Below are positions 1 through 61,800 of a stretch of 64,000 bases of DNA, in pieces. This DNA comes from Pardosa pseudoannulata. Lineage: Eukaryota > Arthropoda > Arachnida > Araneae > Lycosidae. The notes beneath the pieces are model-generated. The model was given only the letters and a program-made list of their open reading frames with translations. It was not told where the DNA came from and ran no database searches. The stretch covers positions 2,261,220 to 2,325,219 of the forward strand of contig CM063509.1 of assembly GCA_032207245.1 (NCBI GenBank), in the 5' to 3' direction. The position numbers and the translations under genes were made by a program. Numbering within the stretch: position 1 is the first letter of the stretch; each line of letters begins with the position of its first letter.

Positions 1-60
1 GTAGTATTATACTTAATAAAATCATTGACTTGAATTTCTTTTCTTAAATTTTTACTTTAG

Positions 61-108
61 ATAATGCAAGTCGAGCTTCAGGTTCTGGTAAGGAAGTGGA
101 GCATTCTG
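61..108 (+). CDS. CTR9-like exon A (microexon, 48 nt)
   Basis: The acceptor is a T-rich tract ending in AG at 59-60 and the donor GT is at 109. It reads D-NASRASGSGKEVEHS-G across phase-1 borders. It is the first unit of the repeated Ser/Glu/His-Ser-Gly microexon series. Confidence 0.6.
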
Positions 109-1364
109 GTAATAATTTAGTACAACTTATTTCGCTTTAATGATATATTTATATGTAACAGTAAAATCCAAAATTCTCCAAAACACTTTTACTTCCTTGT
201 ACAGTACAACTTACTAAATCTGGAATCATTTTGGATGCTGCAATTCTTTATTTTAGAGGTTTTTAAATAACTTTAAAAAAATATTAAGCAAAAATAAAAA
301 GTATTACATATATAAAAATAGCATATTAAGTAAATGTGAATGCATAATTTATTTAGATTAAAATTTAAACATTTCTTTTAATATCTGTTGCCTCAGATTA
401 GGTTTGTTAGAAATTACTTTTTTGTGAATCCAGTATGCTGCCATAATTTCATATTTCAATATGAGATTCCAAACCTGATATTTAATGATTCTATCAGGTC
501 TTTTTTCATATACTGTTTAATTTTGTGGCATGTTATAGCCCACTTTCATCTTCAGCTTTGTCATTACCTTTTCTGTTTACAACACATATCAATCAGATCA
601 TCAGCCACTCATTCCACCAAAATACTCGATTAAATTAATTTTTTCCATTTTGTATATTTATTTCTATCAAAAAATTACACTTGTATAATATGAAATAGAG
701 ACCATTTTACCGCATTCTTCATTTTTTTTTTTTCACTTTCAGCTCGCCAGATGGTGACATAACTGCAGTTTAAAATTTTAATGCAGATCGCAAATAACCA
801 TATTAAATTCAAATAAAAAGATGCATTTTAAAAATTCTAGATTTTAACATCTTTTTTATTTAAATATGCGTTCAAATAATTTATTTATCATTGTTTCTGT
901 ACTAATTAATGTATATTTTTAGACTATATTCTTGCTGTTGTTAAATATAAAATTCTGTTTTAAGTCTATCCAAATTGTCACTTTGTTAAATTACATTTTT
1001 ATTTTAAAGAAAATGTTATCATTAAGTAAAAGAGTTTAAATTTAATTTTTTCAACACTAAAAGATATACTTTTTTTCCATATACCTTTCATTTCTGTGAA
1101 TCACATGAAATTAAAGTGGAAATTTAATCCGCGGATTGTACGATATTTTCCTCTGAAAAATATCGTGAAATTCATACCTGTGGATTATAGTTAAATTCTT
1201 CTGTATGAAACACAGTTTTGGCTTGAAAATACTGCCACTTGGCATTACAACTTAAATACTCCCCCCCCCCTCCCCAGCAAGCAGCAATTTTCGCTCTATA
1301 CACCACCCTTTCAAAAGAAAATAAAATGTATGCTTTCAAAATTGCGGGTCCTAGGACCCGTAAG

Positions 1365-1411
<47 letters not shown>

Positions 1412-4400
1412 ATTTTTTGAATTCCCATCAAAATTCAAATTTATATAATAAATATTTTATTGTAGTTAATATATAAAACAGAAACAAAATTAATGATTGA
1501 TTTAATAATAAACCAATAAAGAAACAATCAGAATCCCATGTCAATGTATAACAAAAGTGTTATATGTAAGGGTCACAGGATTCCTTATTTTCTTAATTTT
1601 TTAAAAAATGCATGGTTTTTAACAGACCTCTATAATCTGGAAGCACTGCAGACCCAACCATTTCGGATTTTCGAAGTTCAACTGTAGTTATACATTGATT
1701 GATAATCTTTCAGCCACCAAGATGCTGTGCTCCTTCTTGCCTCACACTAATATCGGCCTTGTTTATAACAGTAGAAATAATTTTTGAATCTCTCTTAGTA
1801 GCCATAATAGGTGCATTGTTGTCATCAATTTATAAGACCTAGTGTATGTTTAATTTATCGAGTTTAAGATTTTTCCGATTAGCAAATTCTAACAATTCTT
1901 GAGTTTTGTGAGATTTTAAGTTTTTTCATTTCTCTCTAAAACACTTAAAGTCCTCAAAATTGTTATTACTATCATCAGTGAAACTGAGTAATGGCAACAA
2001 GCTATGACAACCTTCTACTTTTTTTAAAATTCTTTATTTACACTAGTTCAAACATTTGCAATGTAGCACATCCTAAATTCCTTAACAAAATCTTTTTCAT
2101 TTTTTGATTTATTTACATGGTTCAACATTAAAAAAAAATCGTTTATGTAAAGAATGTAAATTTTACACTATTTAATTATCCCATATCCATATACAGTCAG
2201 TCATCGATGGCATCATGTATTGGTAAAATGATTATTTTTTTAATTATTTTTAAAATCATTCCAGATTTTAGGTTTTACTGTACGAAGTAAAGGAATTATT
2301 ATTATTGGGAAAACTTTTGATCTTCAGGTATTAAAAAAAATATATAAATAAAATATTTGACTTTGCCTAGATAAATTTTGAATAATTCAAGCATTATGAA
2401 CATACATGTAGTAATCTACATACATACAAGAGAACTTTAAATATATATCCAAATGCATTTTGATGAATTTAATCATGATGTCTATTTGGCATATTTTTCA
2501 TAAATGACTAGCCATAGATTGGTGAAATTTTGTATATGGGACTATTGTAAGATCAAGTAATAAACCTGCATTTTTTATTACAATCTGCACTCTATATAAC
2601 AAAAATTCTCAACAAATATTAAAATATAACTATCGTTGTATTTTAATATTTGTCATTATATTATATACTTGTAATATTAGTGGCCACCAGATGACAATAC
2701 TGTACTACTCATCATTAAATTAAGAGACATTACTCAGTGATGAATTTATCTTGTATAAATTTTTGATGTTATTAAAAACTAATATTTTAGTAACTGTGCA
2801 GCCTGTCCACTGTATCTTGCATTCAAATTAAAGTAATTAAACTAAATAGCAAAATATTTGTATAATTTCATAGGCATAAAATGGGGTCCTTAACTATTTA
2901 AAATATTTTGTTACATTTTTAATTTTAGAAGCAATTAAATTTGAACCGAATTTTTAACACTTACCGACTTGTGATGTAACAAATTGCATTACAAAAGGTA
3001 TTTTACTAAATAGTTACTAAGTTATTGTCACTTTACGAAGAAGGGAGGACCAGAAACATAAGGATTGCTGTATTCTGATCAAATCATTTTATCTTTGTAT
3101 ATATTGTTTAATAATTTTGTAGAAAGTCAAGATTTAGAAGTTAAAACGGTTTTTTATTATGACATAATTTTAATTACTTATAAACATATTTTTTTTTTTT
3201 TGTCCACAGCACTATTTTGCCATTATCAACAAGTAAACTGGTCCTCCTTGTTCTGACAAATTTGAAATTTAATTCTTTTACTGGATTAAAAATCATTCAC
3301 TTAAAAGTTTAAAAGCATTGTGTATGATTCACATTTTGTTTTTTAAAAATGTCCAAATTTTCTTTCTAATAGTGTTTTGTGAAAGACATTAACTTTTTCA
3401 AGGATTCTTTGTTGAATATAATGCACCCTCCTCACCTTTGTACTTCTGAATCATTTGGAAAATAGAAGGTGTACATGCACTGATATTACTTACAGAATCA
3501 GTACTAAAATTCAGCTTCATTTTGTAGACATTCAAAGCTATGTCTTTCTCTACTTGGCATAAAAGTGAATTATTTTGACTTCTCTTCAGTAGACCGAATG
3601 ATGGCCAATTGCTTAGGGTTCTGGCCTTCGGTACCAGAGTTCGTGGGTTCGAATCCCACAGTGGCATGGATGTTCTTAACCGTTCAGAATTGACTTTAAG
3701 CTGTAGGTCCCAGTCTAATTAGCCCTCATCTTGCAAAAGGTAGACCGTAGCACTCCCAACCAACCAACCTTTTCAGTAGAGTTGGTTAAATTTTTTCCAT
3801 ATCGTAAGCTAAGGAAACAGTAGTTAATTTTTTTAAAGGATGGTGGAGGTGAGGGGGGCGCATAAAATAGCTAAAGACTGCTTTCAGTCATTGGTAGATT
3901 CAAAAAGGAAGAATCTTTTGTTAGTTATAGATTGTTGCCAACCAACTTTAAAAGTCACCATTACCATACGAATTTGTTTAGTTTCCGTCTCTGTTTTAAG
4001 TAAGCAGACTATAGTGATGTTACAATTAACAATTTACAGTGTGTATATAAAATTAATTTCTCAGATTATTTTTGTTTATTGGAATTTTCTATAAATTTTT
4101 GTAAAATATTATACCATGTTTGTCTTTAGCATAATATTTGTAGACCTTGACTGTTTTAACAAAGATATAATTTATTTTTCTCTCTCTCATCCAGATGTGG
4201 AAGAAAATCGTGGATCAGAATCAGAAAAAGAAGAAAGTGCACATTCAGGTATTTTTATTTCATTGTGGTTAATAAGTGTAGGAAACTATAAAATAATCTG
4301 TTTATGCAGAAATAATTAATACTACCTTTCTTAATTTAGATAACGATGCTAAAAGATCAGAATCTGAACATTCTGCCCACTCTGGTAAGAGTTCAATTTT

Positions 4401-7400
4401 AGTCTTTTTTAAAGCACAGACTTCTTTGAATCCTACATTAACAGAAATAATTTTATTCTTGAATTATAAAACTCCTTTAAGAATTTTTGAATGTTTAACT
4501 AACATGATTTTATTATGCTACGGTAATTTAAAATAAATTAGGTGGCAAGAGTTCTTCAAAATGGCAGAATTTGACTAATTGAATAACCAAAGTTTCTACA
4601 CATTGATTGCCAAATTGTAATCATTTATATACTTGAGACAAAGAAATAAGTATTCAAAATTTTAATTTAATGCTTTTTTATTTCTTTTTTAAACCTTAAT
4701 TTAAAGTTGAACTGTAAAGGGGATAATATTGTTTTAATAAAAAGTATTTCTTTTATAAGATCAAAATTTGTAACACACACAAAAAAAAAATAAATAAATA
4801 AATAAAGTGAACAATTTCAAAGTTAGTGATTCCGTCTGAAATGTAGATCTCACTCATAATTTGAACACAGTTATATTCTTGCCACATCATCACTTTCCTA
4901 CTCTATATAAGAATTCATTGTGAGAACGGTTTTCTTCCTACATATTTATCTCTTTTCCAGTAATTTTACAGTCTCATTAGCCCTCGTGAAGCAAAACAGT
5001 AGACTGTAGCATTCTAACACCAAATCAGTCCAGTAACTTTACACTGGAATGAGAGGTAAATGAATGGTAACTATGCCGTACTTTAAAAAAAAAATATCTA
5101 AAATGCTACGTTTTTTAGTTAATAAAATATTTATTTCAACAAAGATATGTGTTTGGATTAAACATCGGCCACCACTGTGTCACAAAATTGCAATTTTAAT
5201 TGAATATTTTAGTGAGACATAGAATTACTTCATCCTTATACAGTTTTTTTTTTTTTTTTTTTAAAGTTTCTAATGCCCAAAGTAATTATTTTTAAGGACA
5301 TATTTGAAACACATGACATAATCCATATTTTCTGGAGAGTATACATGTTGAACATTTATCAACCAGACATGTTCAATATTACACTACTAACCAATTAAAT
5401 TTTTAAAAATGCCTAAAAATGATTCTAAATTAATTTTGAAAAAAAGCACATGTATAGTCTTTTGAGAGTCATCCTATAATAATTTCCCATTTTGGCAATG
5501 TCAAATTCTTTCTTACATATCAAGCATTTTTCTTTGTGTTGATCACTCGAAGCTACTAGCTATTCCTGTACTTGTAATTAATTGCCTACACTATCCAGGC
5601 AATGAATCTGTTTTAAATAGATGTGCTAAACAGTTAACACATTATTAGTTTTCACTTACTGAGCAAAAATATCTCAATGTCTACACCTACACTGGTCCAG
5701 ATCTTAAAACATGCATATCCTGTCAAATAAAGTAAAGAACGGTGAGAATTTTTAAAATTTTGTCCATACCCTTTGGTCCTTCACTCATTGGCTTTTACAT
5801 TAAAGAGTTGTCACATTCTGGCAATATATTCATGAACTAGTACCAAATTGTTGCTAGATTATTAGCAGCCCTATCACCATTATGACATGCTGTACAAAGC
5901 CTCATCAGAAACAAGTGTGTCCCACTCAAATAAAAACTTATTGTAGTTTAAACTTATTGTAGTTTTCATGATGAAATAATGACTTTTAAGAGCCCTTATT
6001 TTTGAAAGAGTACTTTCAAGGACTTGTGAGAACCCTTTTTATATATGTTACCCTTAAAAAAGATATCTAAAATTTTTTTTTAACCCTTCTAATTTTTCAG
6101 TTGTAAAATGCCAGATAAAGGAGCATTCTACGACTTCAATTTTTTTTTTCATGTCTTCCAAAACTAACACCGGTATAAATGCTAATTTTCTGCCCACTAG
6201 CCACATTTTTCAGTTGTTTCATTAAAATGGTACTAGCTTCTACTATAACTTAATTGCTGCCATTGTAGTTTTCAAGCTAGCTTTTCCCTTGATCATTTAA
6301 ACTTTCCTCTTGCCTCCCAAAAATTACTGAACAATCTGTAGTCAAATGGAAACAAAACCACGTCATTTGCTCTGAGGTTCAATGGAGTTGAAAGATGTAT
6401 TTTTCTTGTGGTATTCTATACAAAACTGTTGCACTGGAATAATGGTCAGTCGACTGATGCGTTTTATTTTCAATAAATTTGAAGCTCTACAGTCCTGAAC
6501 TTGTTTCTTATGGCTTTCTGGCTGCAGTTTAGCTAAGCGTTCTTTTTTGGCCAGCAAGCCTGGACAAACTAAATAATATTGGGTAATCATCAAGAAATAT
6601 GTTCACTGGCACATATATATTTATACACACACATGTAAAATGTTTAGATTTATTCCAAAGCTTCGTTTTTTATATAAATAAATTTATTTACTGTTATAAC
6701 AGAGAATTTCATAGGGAATATTGGAGTTTTGCTTTATCCATTTTACTCAGTAACTTAAATTCTGGGAGGGAAAAAATCATTTAATAGTTAAGTGTTTTAG
6801 TAATCACACCTTTGATTTATTGCATAATCAGCTGTAACTTATATATTACAGAAATATATTATCTGAACTAACAAGAGATTTAACAAAGTAGAATATACTG
6901 ACAAAAATCCCAATTTTTCAGATGCCGAAAAATCTAGCGGAGAATCAGACAAAGAAGCAGCCCAATCTGGTGAGTTGTTTAAAATTTCCTACTTTCTCCA
7001 CACAATTGCTAATGCTTAAGTGAAAATTAGCACTAAAATTGTAAAAAATGTATTACCATACAAGTTCTGTGGTATCTTAAATTTAAACAATTGGCTTCTT
7101 TTATGTTGTTTAATGAAACTTAGATTACGCCATTTGTAATAATTTATTTCTTCACTCTTTTAAAAATATGTTAGTGCTTTAGCATGCTGATTCTTTTAGG
7201 CATCTATCTAATGTCTCCTTTAACATTGAAATAGTTACATGAATATGAATTTTTTCAAAACGTTTGCTGAATAACTAGAAAGACATTTGACAAATTTGTT
7301 ATTTAATAACCATGTCTACTGTAAAATAATTGCTTCAAATTCTCTGTTTGATTGAATAGTTCTAATAAGTTAATATTGGATTAAAGTTCTTAAAATATGT

Positions 7401-7451
7401 GAATAATTTACTTATCTGTCCATTCCAGGTCAAGATTCGGATTCCGATTAA
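61..7451 (+). CDS. CTR9-like gene, 3' end: acidic Ser-rich C-terminal tail (partial)
   Basis: Five coding exons (61-108, 4195-4248, 4340-4384, 6922-6969, 7429-7451) join in frame, each intron falling after the first base of a codon and using GT-AG borders. Together they encode a hydrophilic tail of Ser, Asp, Glu, Lys and His, ending QDSDSD then TAA at 7449-7451. There is no folded domain in this part. CTR9, the TPR scaffold of the PAF1 complex that travels with RNA polymerase II, ends in a similar tail (vertebrate CTR9 ends EHGSDDSD), so CTR9 is the best candidate. LEO1 also has such repeats, but near its N-terminus, which fits the stop codon here less well. The rest of the gene lies upstream of the window. 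The assignment rests on composition and ending only. Confidence 0.55.
1261..1275. repeat. Poly-C tract
   Basis: Ten C followed by T and four more C, a sharp contrast with the AT-rich surroundings. It is a simple low-complexity run. Confidence 0.9.
1345..1360. repeat. Perfect 16-bp palindrome
   Basis: CGGGTCCTAGGACCCG reads the same on both strands and lies eight bases before a long AT repeat. It is GC-rich in an AT-rich intron. It may be a transposon or microsatellite-associated end; no function can be assigned. Confidence 0.8.
1369..1405. repeat. (AT)n microsatellite
   Basis: About 18 uninterrupted AT units. Confidence 0.95.
3590..3769 (+). repeat. tRNA-derived SINE, copy 1
   Basis: The tRNA-like head contains a B-box-like GGGTTCGAATCCC at 3645-3657 and an A-box-like stretch near 3607-3620. 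The body carries a 'GTAGGTCCCAGTCT ... AGCCCTC' block and the tail is a short CCAAC repeat rather than poly-A. Copies recur at 4970, 31556, 36570, 38467, 56317 and 61229. It is non-coding. The ORF on the opposite strand here is an accidental reading of the SINE. Confidence 0.8.
4195..4248 (+). CDS. CTR9-like exon B (microexon, 54 nt)
   Basis: A pyrimidine tract with CTCTCTC and CCAG precedes it, and GTATTT follows. It reads D-VEENRGSESEKEESAHS-G with phase-1 borders, giving the fullest version of the SESEKEE...AHSG unit. Confidence 0.65.
4340..4384 (+). CDS. CTR9-like exon C (microexon, 45 nt)
   Basis: Separated from exon B by an intron of only 91 nt. It reads D-NDAKRSESEHSAHS-G, has phase-1 borders and a GTAAGA donor. 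It is closely related to exon B (shared SESE and SAHSG). Confidence 0.65.
4385..6921 (+). other. Intron of the CTR9-like gene
   Basis: AT-rich sequence of 2.5 kb. It holds an (AAAT)n run around 4781-4806 and a SINE tail fragment at 4970-5020. Nothing else was recognised; the ORFs at 6363-6593 (- strand) and 6599-6784 (+ strand) look fortuitous. Confidence 0.5.
4970..5020 (+). repeat. tRNA-derived SINE fragment (body and tail)
   Basis: It matches the 'GTCTCATTAGCCCTCGTG' and 'AGACTGTAGC' block of the SINE body seen at 3705-3755, without the tRNA-like head. Confidence 0.6.
6922..6969 (+). CDS. CTR9-like exon D (microexon, 48 nt)
   Basis: The acceptor is TTTTTCAG and the donor GTGAGT. It reads D-AEKSSGESDKEAAQS-G with phase-1 borders, a fourth variant of the repeat unit. 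Confidence 0.65.
7429..7451 (+). CDS. CTR9-like terminal exon, coding part
   Basis: The acceptor is CATTCCAG. The exon completes G-QDSDSD and ends in TAA. The acidic SD-rich end without further domains supports a C-terminal tail. Confidence 0.65.
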
Positions 7452-7556
7452 CAAGACAAATAATACATCTCAACATTTTCTCAGCATCATTTACGTCATC
7501 TGTACAGTTTGTATTTGAACAGGACTGTAAATCATTGTAAATCATCTCTTTTAACC

Positions 7557-7562
7557 ATTAAA
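7557..7562 (+). promoter_or_regulatory. Candidate poly(A) signal, CTR9-like gene
   Basis: ATTAAA, a common variant of AATAAA, lies about 105 bases after the stop. Other AT-rich variants follow, so the real 3' end is not fixed by sequence alone. Confidence 0.3.
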
Positions 7563-10053
7563 ACATATCCATGCTGTACGATTTGCTTGCAATGACACTC
7601 CAAAATCTTTAATTTTGCTTCTTTATATAAAACAATACATGTTTAAAAAGCAGATAACGATTTGCAGAATGTGTAAAGCATAGAAATTATTCGTTTACAT
7701 TCCAATTCCCCAGTCTTGGACCAAACGTTGGAAACGACGATATCTGAAGCAGTAAATAGGTTTGGTTTGTATTCTTCAACCAAATATTAAAGTTCACTGG
7801 ATACTTATTTACTATATTTGACAATTATTTAGCTTAATATCATCAGGATATATTTTCTATTTATTGAAACTCCAAAATGAATTGTATACCTGTGCCTTTC
7901 ACAAAGGATAAGAACTTTATATTGTAAAGATTACTTATTACGTATCTATTTGGAAGAAAAACTCAGTTCAGAGAATTCAGAATTTTCCTGAAAACTGCAG
8001 TGCAGGAATTACCAAGCAGTACAAAGCAGATTTGGTCTGAAAACTGAAACGTGTGAATACTGTTTCAGTTTTCAGCAAAATATAGCTGCTAGAATTATAG
8101 CATTATTCTTTAAAAAAGGGGAAAAGCTGCTTTCTTTCTTTTTTTAAGAAAAAAAGTTAATTACTGTAGATGATGAATTGATATTATACAACAATGTTAC
8201 AAGAAAAAGACTACAGTCTAAGCCAATTTCTTTTAGTATTTGAAAGAAGGCTAAACTCAGAAGAAATGCTACATGTATGAAGGGTCTATAAATTGTTGGC
8301 AACAAATTAGGCTCAAAAATTGTGGCTAATTGCTCAGAATCTTCTACCTTTACAATGTGGAGCTTATTTTTGGTACTGAAGTATAGTTATGTCACCAGAC
8401 CATGAATCCTTCGACTTTCCTAACTTCAGGAATTTTTGGAATGACCTAGAACCTACTTGTTGGGAGACTGTCAACTGTGACTTCTGAATGGAAATAACTT
8501 ACAGTAGAATCTTCTTATATTGAAAAATGCATTCTAAAGGGAGCACAGTGTCAAAACATCCTACATTTTGAATGTTTACTGCTATCCTTCCACAAATATA
8601 TAAGCATGAAAGTAGACAATGACAAAAAAAGCTGAATTTCCCTGGGTTATGATACATTTTCTCTTGCTTAAAAATTTACTATTTCCCCAATATGATTCAG
8701 TATACATACAGGAATGTAGCGCTCCTTCAAGCATTTTGGAGAAATTTTCGGAGCAGCAAAAACAAAATCTGTAGTAGGAGAACAAATTTTCGTAGCAAAA
8801 AATGCAAATTGGTAGCAGGATAGTGTTTTTGTAACAGTTAAAATAACAATTTAAAGGATAAACCGTATTTTTTTAATCTGCCTAGTAATAGGTAAAAATA
8901 AATTTTTAGCATTATGGATGCAGCCAAATATTCAATAATTGCTGATATGATTTTTTTGGTACATGCCTATATAGTACGTTAGCCATTGAATGGAATAATT
9001 CAGTATGCGTATATATTCCGCCCACGTCATCTCTGCGAAAATACTAGAAGATTGATTTCGACCAGCCAATTGCGCACACCCCCTCCGCGCATTTTCCAAC
9101 CAAGATTCTCGATGGATTTGCCCTACTGCGTGAAACAGTCCTATAATTAGGTCATAAAAAAGCGGATAACTTTAATTGAATCAAATATATTTTTTGTATG
9201 CTGTCTGTTCAGTAAAAAAATTAACAAACCAAAATAGAATCAAAGAAATTTTAAAAAATTTTTAAATTAAAAATTTACTATGCTAGTATAGGTATATGAA
9301 TAAAATTGGGACCACAGAAATAAAATGGCTTAGAAAACTTCTTAAATGGGTTCCATTGTGTGTGTGTGTGTATAAGGGAGTTGTTCAACTGCTAGAGGCA
9401 TGGAAGAAGTAACAGAAATGTGTGGTGCTTATGGGATTTGAAGAATCATCCGATGACCCAATAGAATTTTTTTTTTTCCTTGCCCAGTCTCTCAAGAGCC
9501 AGAAATAGAGCCCATTTCAGTTGGCTGAACTAGATTTGGATTCAAGTTAAAAATGTGTACCATTTGTCTAAAAAACACCAAATGATACGGAAAATACCTT
9601 ACTGGAAACAATTTTAGAAAATAATTTTTAATTCAAACATCTTTCTTATACATAGAGTATTTTGCATAACATACTGTAAAAATTCATACCAGAAAACTAG
9701 AGAGAAACAAAAGAGCTACACTTTCTTTTTAGTAACAAACATACCATTAAAATTCAAAGATTTCACAAAACTGACAATGCTGCAAATAGTGCAGGCTGTA
9801 AAAAGACTAGAGGTAAATTACGTGAGTAAATACAATATGACACAGACTAATTTTGTACAAGAAAAATGTTTAATGTCACTAAGAGAGGGGATAGTTCGGA
9901 GGAAAGAGGAGTTTACATTAAATAAATATATATATATATGCTATACAAGATACAAAAATAATGTATTGTATTCGGACAAAATAAAAGAAGAGGGAAGAGG
10001 TCAATAAATACCAAACTAGCATATTTTATCGCCTCTTCTAGTACTATACTTTC

Positions 10054-10335
10054 TAACCCCTTTGTGACGGCATACTACTGGGGGGGGGTAGGAAATGGGC
10101 GTGTCACATATACATTAGTTCCAAATGCCGCTAGTAGCGATGTAGTACAATGGTGCATCACAGTTTGCATTAAATCTACCAAACAAGAGTAAATTTTAAA
10201 AAATTTCAAAATGTCAAAGTTTTTTTTTTTTTTTTTTAAGGGAATCTTTTTAGGGGATAAGCATTGTGAGATTGTACTACTGCAACAGCATGCTATCTAC
10301 AGGACCGATTCCTATATGATACACCCATCTTAAGG
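10054..10335. mobile_element. Possible decayed piggyBac-type element
   Basis: The left end CTAACCCCTTTGTGACGGC resembles the TTAA-CCCTTTTGTGACGGC end of the element at 13619. The right side has AAGGGCGTTAAT. The ends are imperfect and the inside has no recognised coding, so this is tentative. Confidence 0.3.
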
Positions 10336-11125
10336 GCGTTAATATCAAGCTCATACAAATACAAAAACAGTCGAGCATAAAGGCTCACTGTGTAAATATC
10401 TATATAACTTAAAAATGAATCCAGTTTCAACAAATTTACTTTCAGAATGGATACCTACATTAAACAAAAAAATATTGACTTGATTAAGTACGGCAATACA
10501 TTACTTTTAGAAAAAGATCTGGATACACATAACACTTCCATTCATGCTTAGTTACAAAACATTCCATGTTCTGATAACTATATTTCAAAGCATGAAACAT
10601 TCTATGCATACAAAAAAAGTGGCACTGTACTTCATATTTTAAATCATACAGTCATGTATAATTATCATGTCAAAATCATTATGTTTCAAAACAGTTTTTT
10701 TTTTTTTTAATGGCAACATATTCAGATAGAATAATACAGATGTAATGATACAAATATTCTGAATTAAAATTCATAAATTCTGAATTTTAAAGCTAAAATA
10801 CTGGTTATTCTGCATAAAAATTTGTGTTAGCTAACTTTCTTAAAGTGAATTACTTTAGAATTAAGCTTTATAATGAAATGCTAATACCACCTGAAGGAGT
10901 AGCAACAATTAAAAGAATGATAACATGGAAAATCCCCCAAAAGTGCAAACAACCTAAACTTTTTGTTGAGGATTTAGAAATTGTGAAAAATGAAAAGACT
11001 ACAATTCTTGTCGATTTGTTTTAATGTACAGACAATTTCTACACATACCACAGGAAAAAATACCTCCTTATCCTTTAACGGACATTATTATTTACAGTGT
11101 GTGTATGTTTACAAAATTAAGACAG

Positions 11126-11131
11126 TTTATT
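11126..11131 (-). promoter_or_regulatory. DDB1: Candidate poly(A) signal, DDB1
   Basis: AATAAA on the minus strand lies about 43 bases after the stop codon. That is close, and a longer 3' UTR using a later signal is equally possible. Confidence 0.3.
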
Positions 11132-11173
11132 AAGCAAAGGCATCTCAAAATAAAAGTCAGAAATCTAATACTA

Positions 11174-60891
<49,718 letters not shown>

Positions 60892-61228
60892 GTTTAAACA
60901 AAAGTTTTGATCAAAAGATAAAAGTATAACATTAATTCTAAAATGTCAGCTCTGTTGTCGTCTTGTCTACGATACAACATATATTATTTACCGCCGTTCC
61001 TCTCTCAAAATTTGCAGCCTCTTCGCATCTAGAGTTTAGTTGTCATTTACCTAGTTTATCCTGTTTAGAAGTAGAAATAGTATCGGATTCCATAGTGTAT
61101 TTCAATTACAGGGGCAAAGTTGCATTCATCCCTCTCACACAGATTACAGATTGTGGACTACGTAAAAATAATTTTTATAAAACCTTCTTTTCCTTTCTCT
61201 CTCTCTTCTGTAATTTACCAATGACTTA
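60892..61228 (-). promoter_or_regulatory. DDB1: DDB1 5' UTR and probable promoter region
   Basis: It lies directly upstream of the start codon. I see no TATA box at a convincing distance and cannot place the transcription start. The DDB1-proximal 120 bases are the likely UTR. Confidence 0.4.
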
Positions 61229-61289
61229 AGACCGAACAATGTCCAATTGGTTATAATGCTGCTCTTCGGTACCAAACCAACCAAACCTA
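61229..61289 (+). repeat. tRNA-derived SINE, internally deleted
   Basis: The head AGACCGAACAATGTCC through CTTCGGTACC is followed at once by the ACCAAACCAACC tail; the B box and body are missing. Confidence 0.6.
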
Positions 61290-61319
61290 CAGGTTTAAAT
61301 TTTGAGGAAGATGAAAAAA

Positions 61320-61800
61320 ATTGAAGTAGAAAGATTCCTGGTGTAGACGCTATTTCCAATAATGCTTTTAAAAATCTCCTTTCCTGCTGTGCAGCTGTTA
61401 AGGTTAAAATTAATAATAGAATGCTTGAACTGAAACATTTCGCCTCTTCGTGTAAGGCTGTAACTCCCAAACTGTAATTCCCGAAAAGAAAACAAAGAGG
61501 GAGAAGTTACTTTACTATTCCTAAAGTTACTGCTCTATCGGCCTATTTCCCTCTCAGTAAGATAATTGATCACACACGAGTACCATAATTAATATGTTTC
61601 TCAACACACACAACATCATAAGTAAGACACAATTTGGTTTTGGAATCTAACACTCAACCTAACTCACTCAGTCTAACTATCTATCACGCATAACCCGCTT
61701 CGTGTTTCGGAAATCATCCATGATGGATTCCGAAACAGGATGCCGGCTGGTGTCATTTTCTTTGATGTTGAGGACGCTTATGGAAAAAGCATTAACTAAC
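61320..61800 (+). pseudogene. Non-LTR retrotransposon reverse transcriptase, degenerate
   Basis: The + strand reads IPGVDAISNNAFKNLLSCCA (family pattern PG-D-I-N--LK-LP), then in shifted frames TIPKVTALSAYFPLS (IPK...YRPISLLS), QFGF-like TIWFWNLT, and RVSEIIHDGFRNRMPAGVIF FDVEDAYG, the catalytic-domain block resembling Jockey-type elements (FDIEKAFD). Several stops and frame changes make it inactive. Its other domains were not found. Confidence 0.75.

Larger units (their letters stand above)
109..4194 (+). other. Intron of the CTR9-like gene
   Basis: This AT-rich intron of 4.1 kb holds a C-run (1261-1275), a 16-bp palindrome next to an AT repeat (1345-1405) and a tRNA-derived SINE (3590-3769). 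I saw no other exon of the right phase, although a 45-54 nt exon could be missed by eye. Confidence 0.55.
7452..11173. other. Intergenic region between convergent CTR9-like gene and DDB1
   Basis: It must contain both 3' UTRs. The sequence is AT-rich with short T/A runs and a TG repeat at 9358-9372. A block at 10054-10335 begins with a CCCCTTTGTGACGGC motif like the end of the piggyBac element at 13619 and may be a decayed relative. Short ORFs (9777-10007, 10824-11024) show no recognisable domain. Confidence 0.6.

Noticed and set aside
388..633. 81-residue + strand ORF in the first CTR9-like intron
   Set aside because: Composition rich in Phe, Ile, Cys and Tyr typical of chance translation of T-rich DNA.
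3398..3667. 89-residue minus-strand ORF
   Set aside because: Its start reads through the reverse of the tRNA-derived SINE; it is not a gene.
61144..61495. Two overlapping minus-strand ORFs (108 and 66 residues)
   Set aside because: They are antisense to the LINE reverse transcriptase relic and SINE fragment on the + strand.
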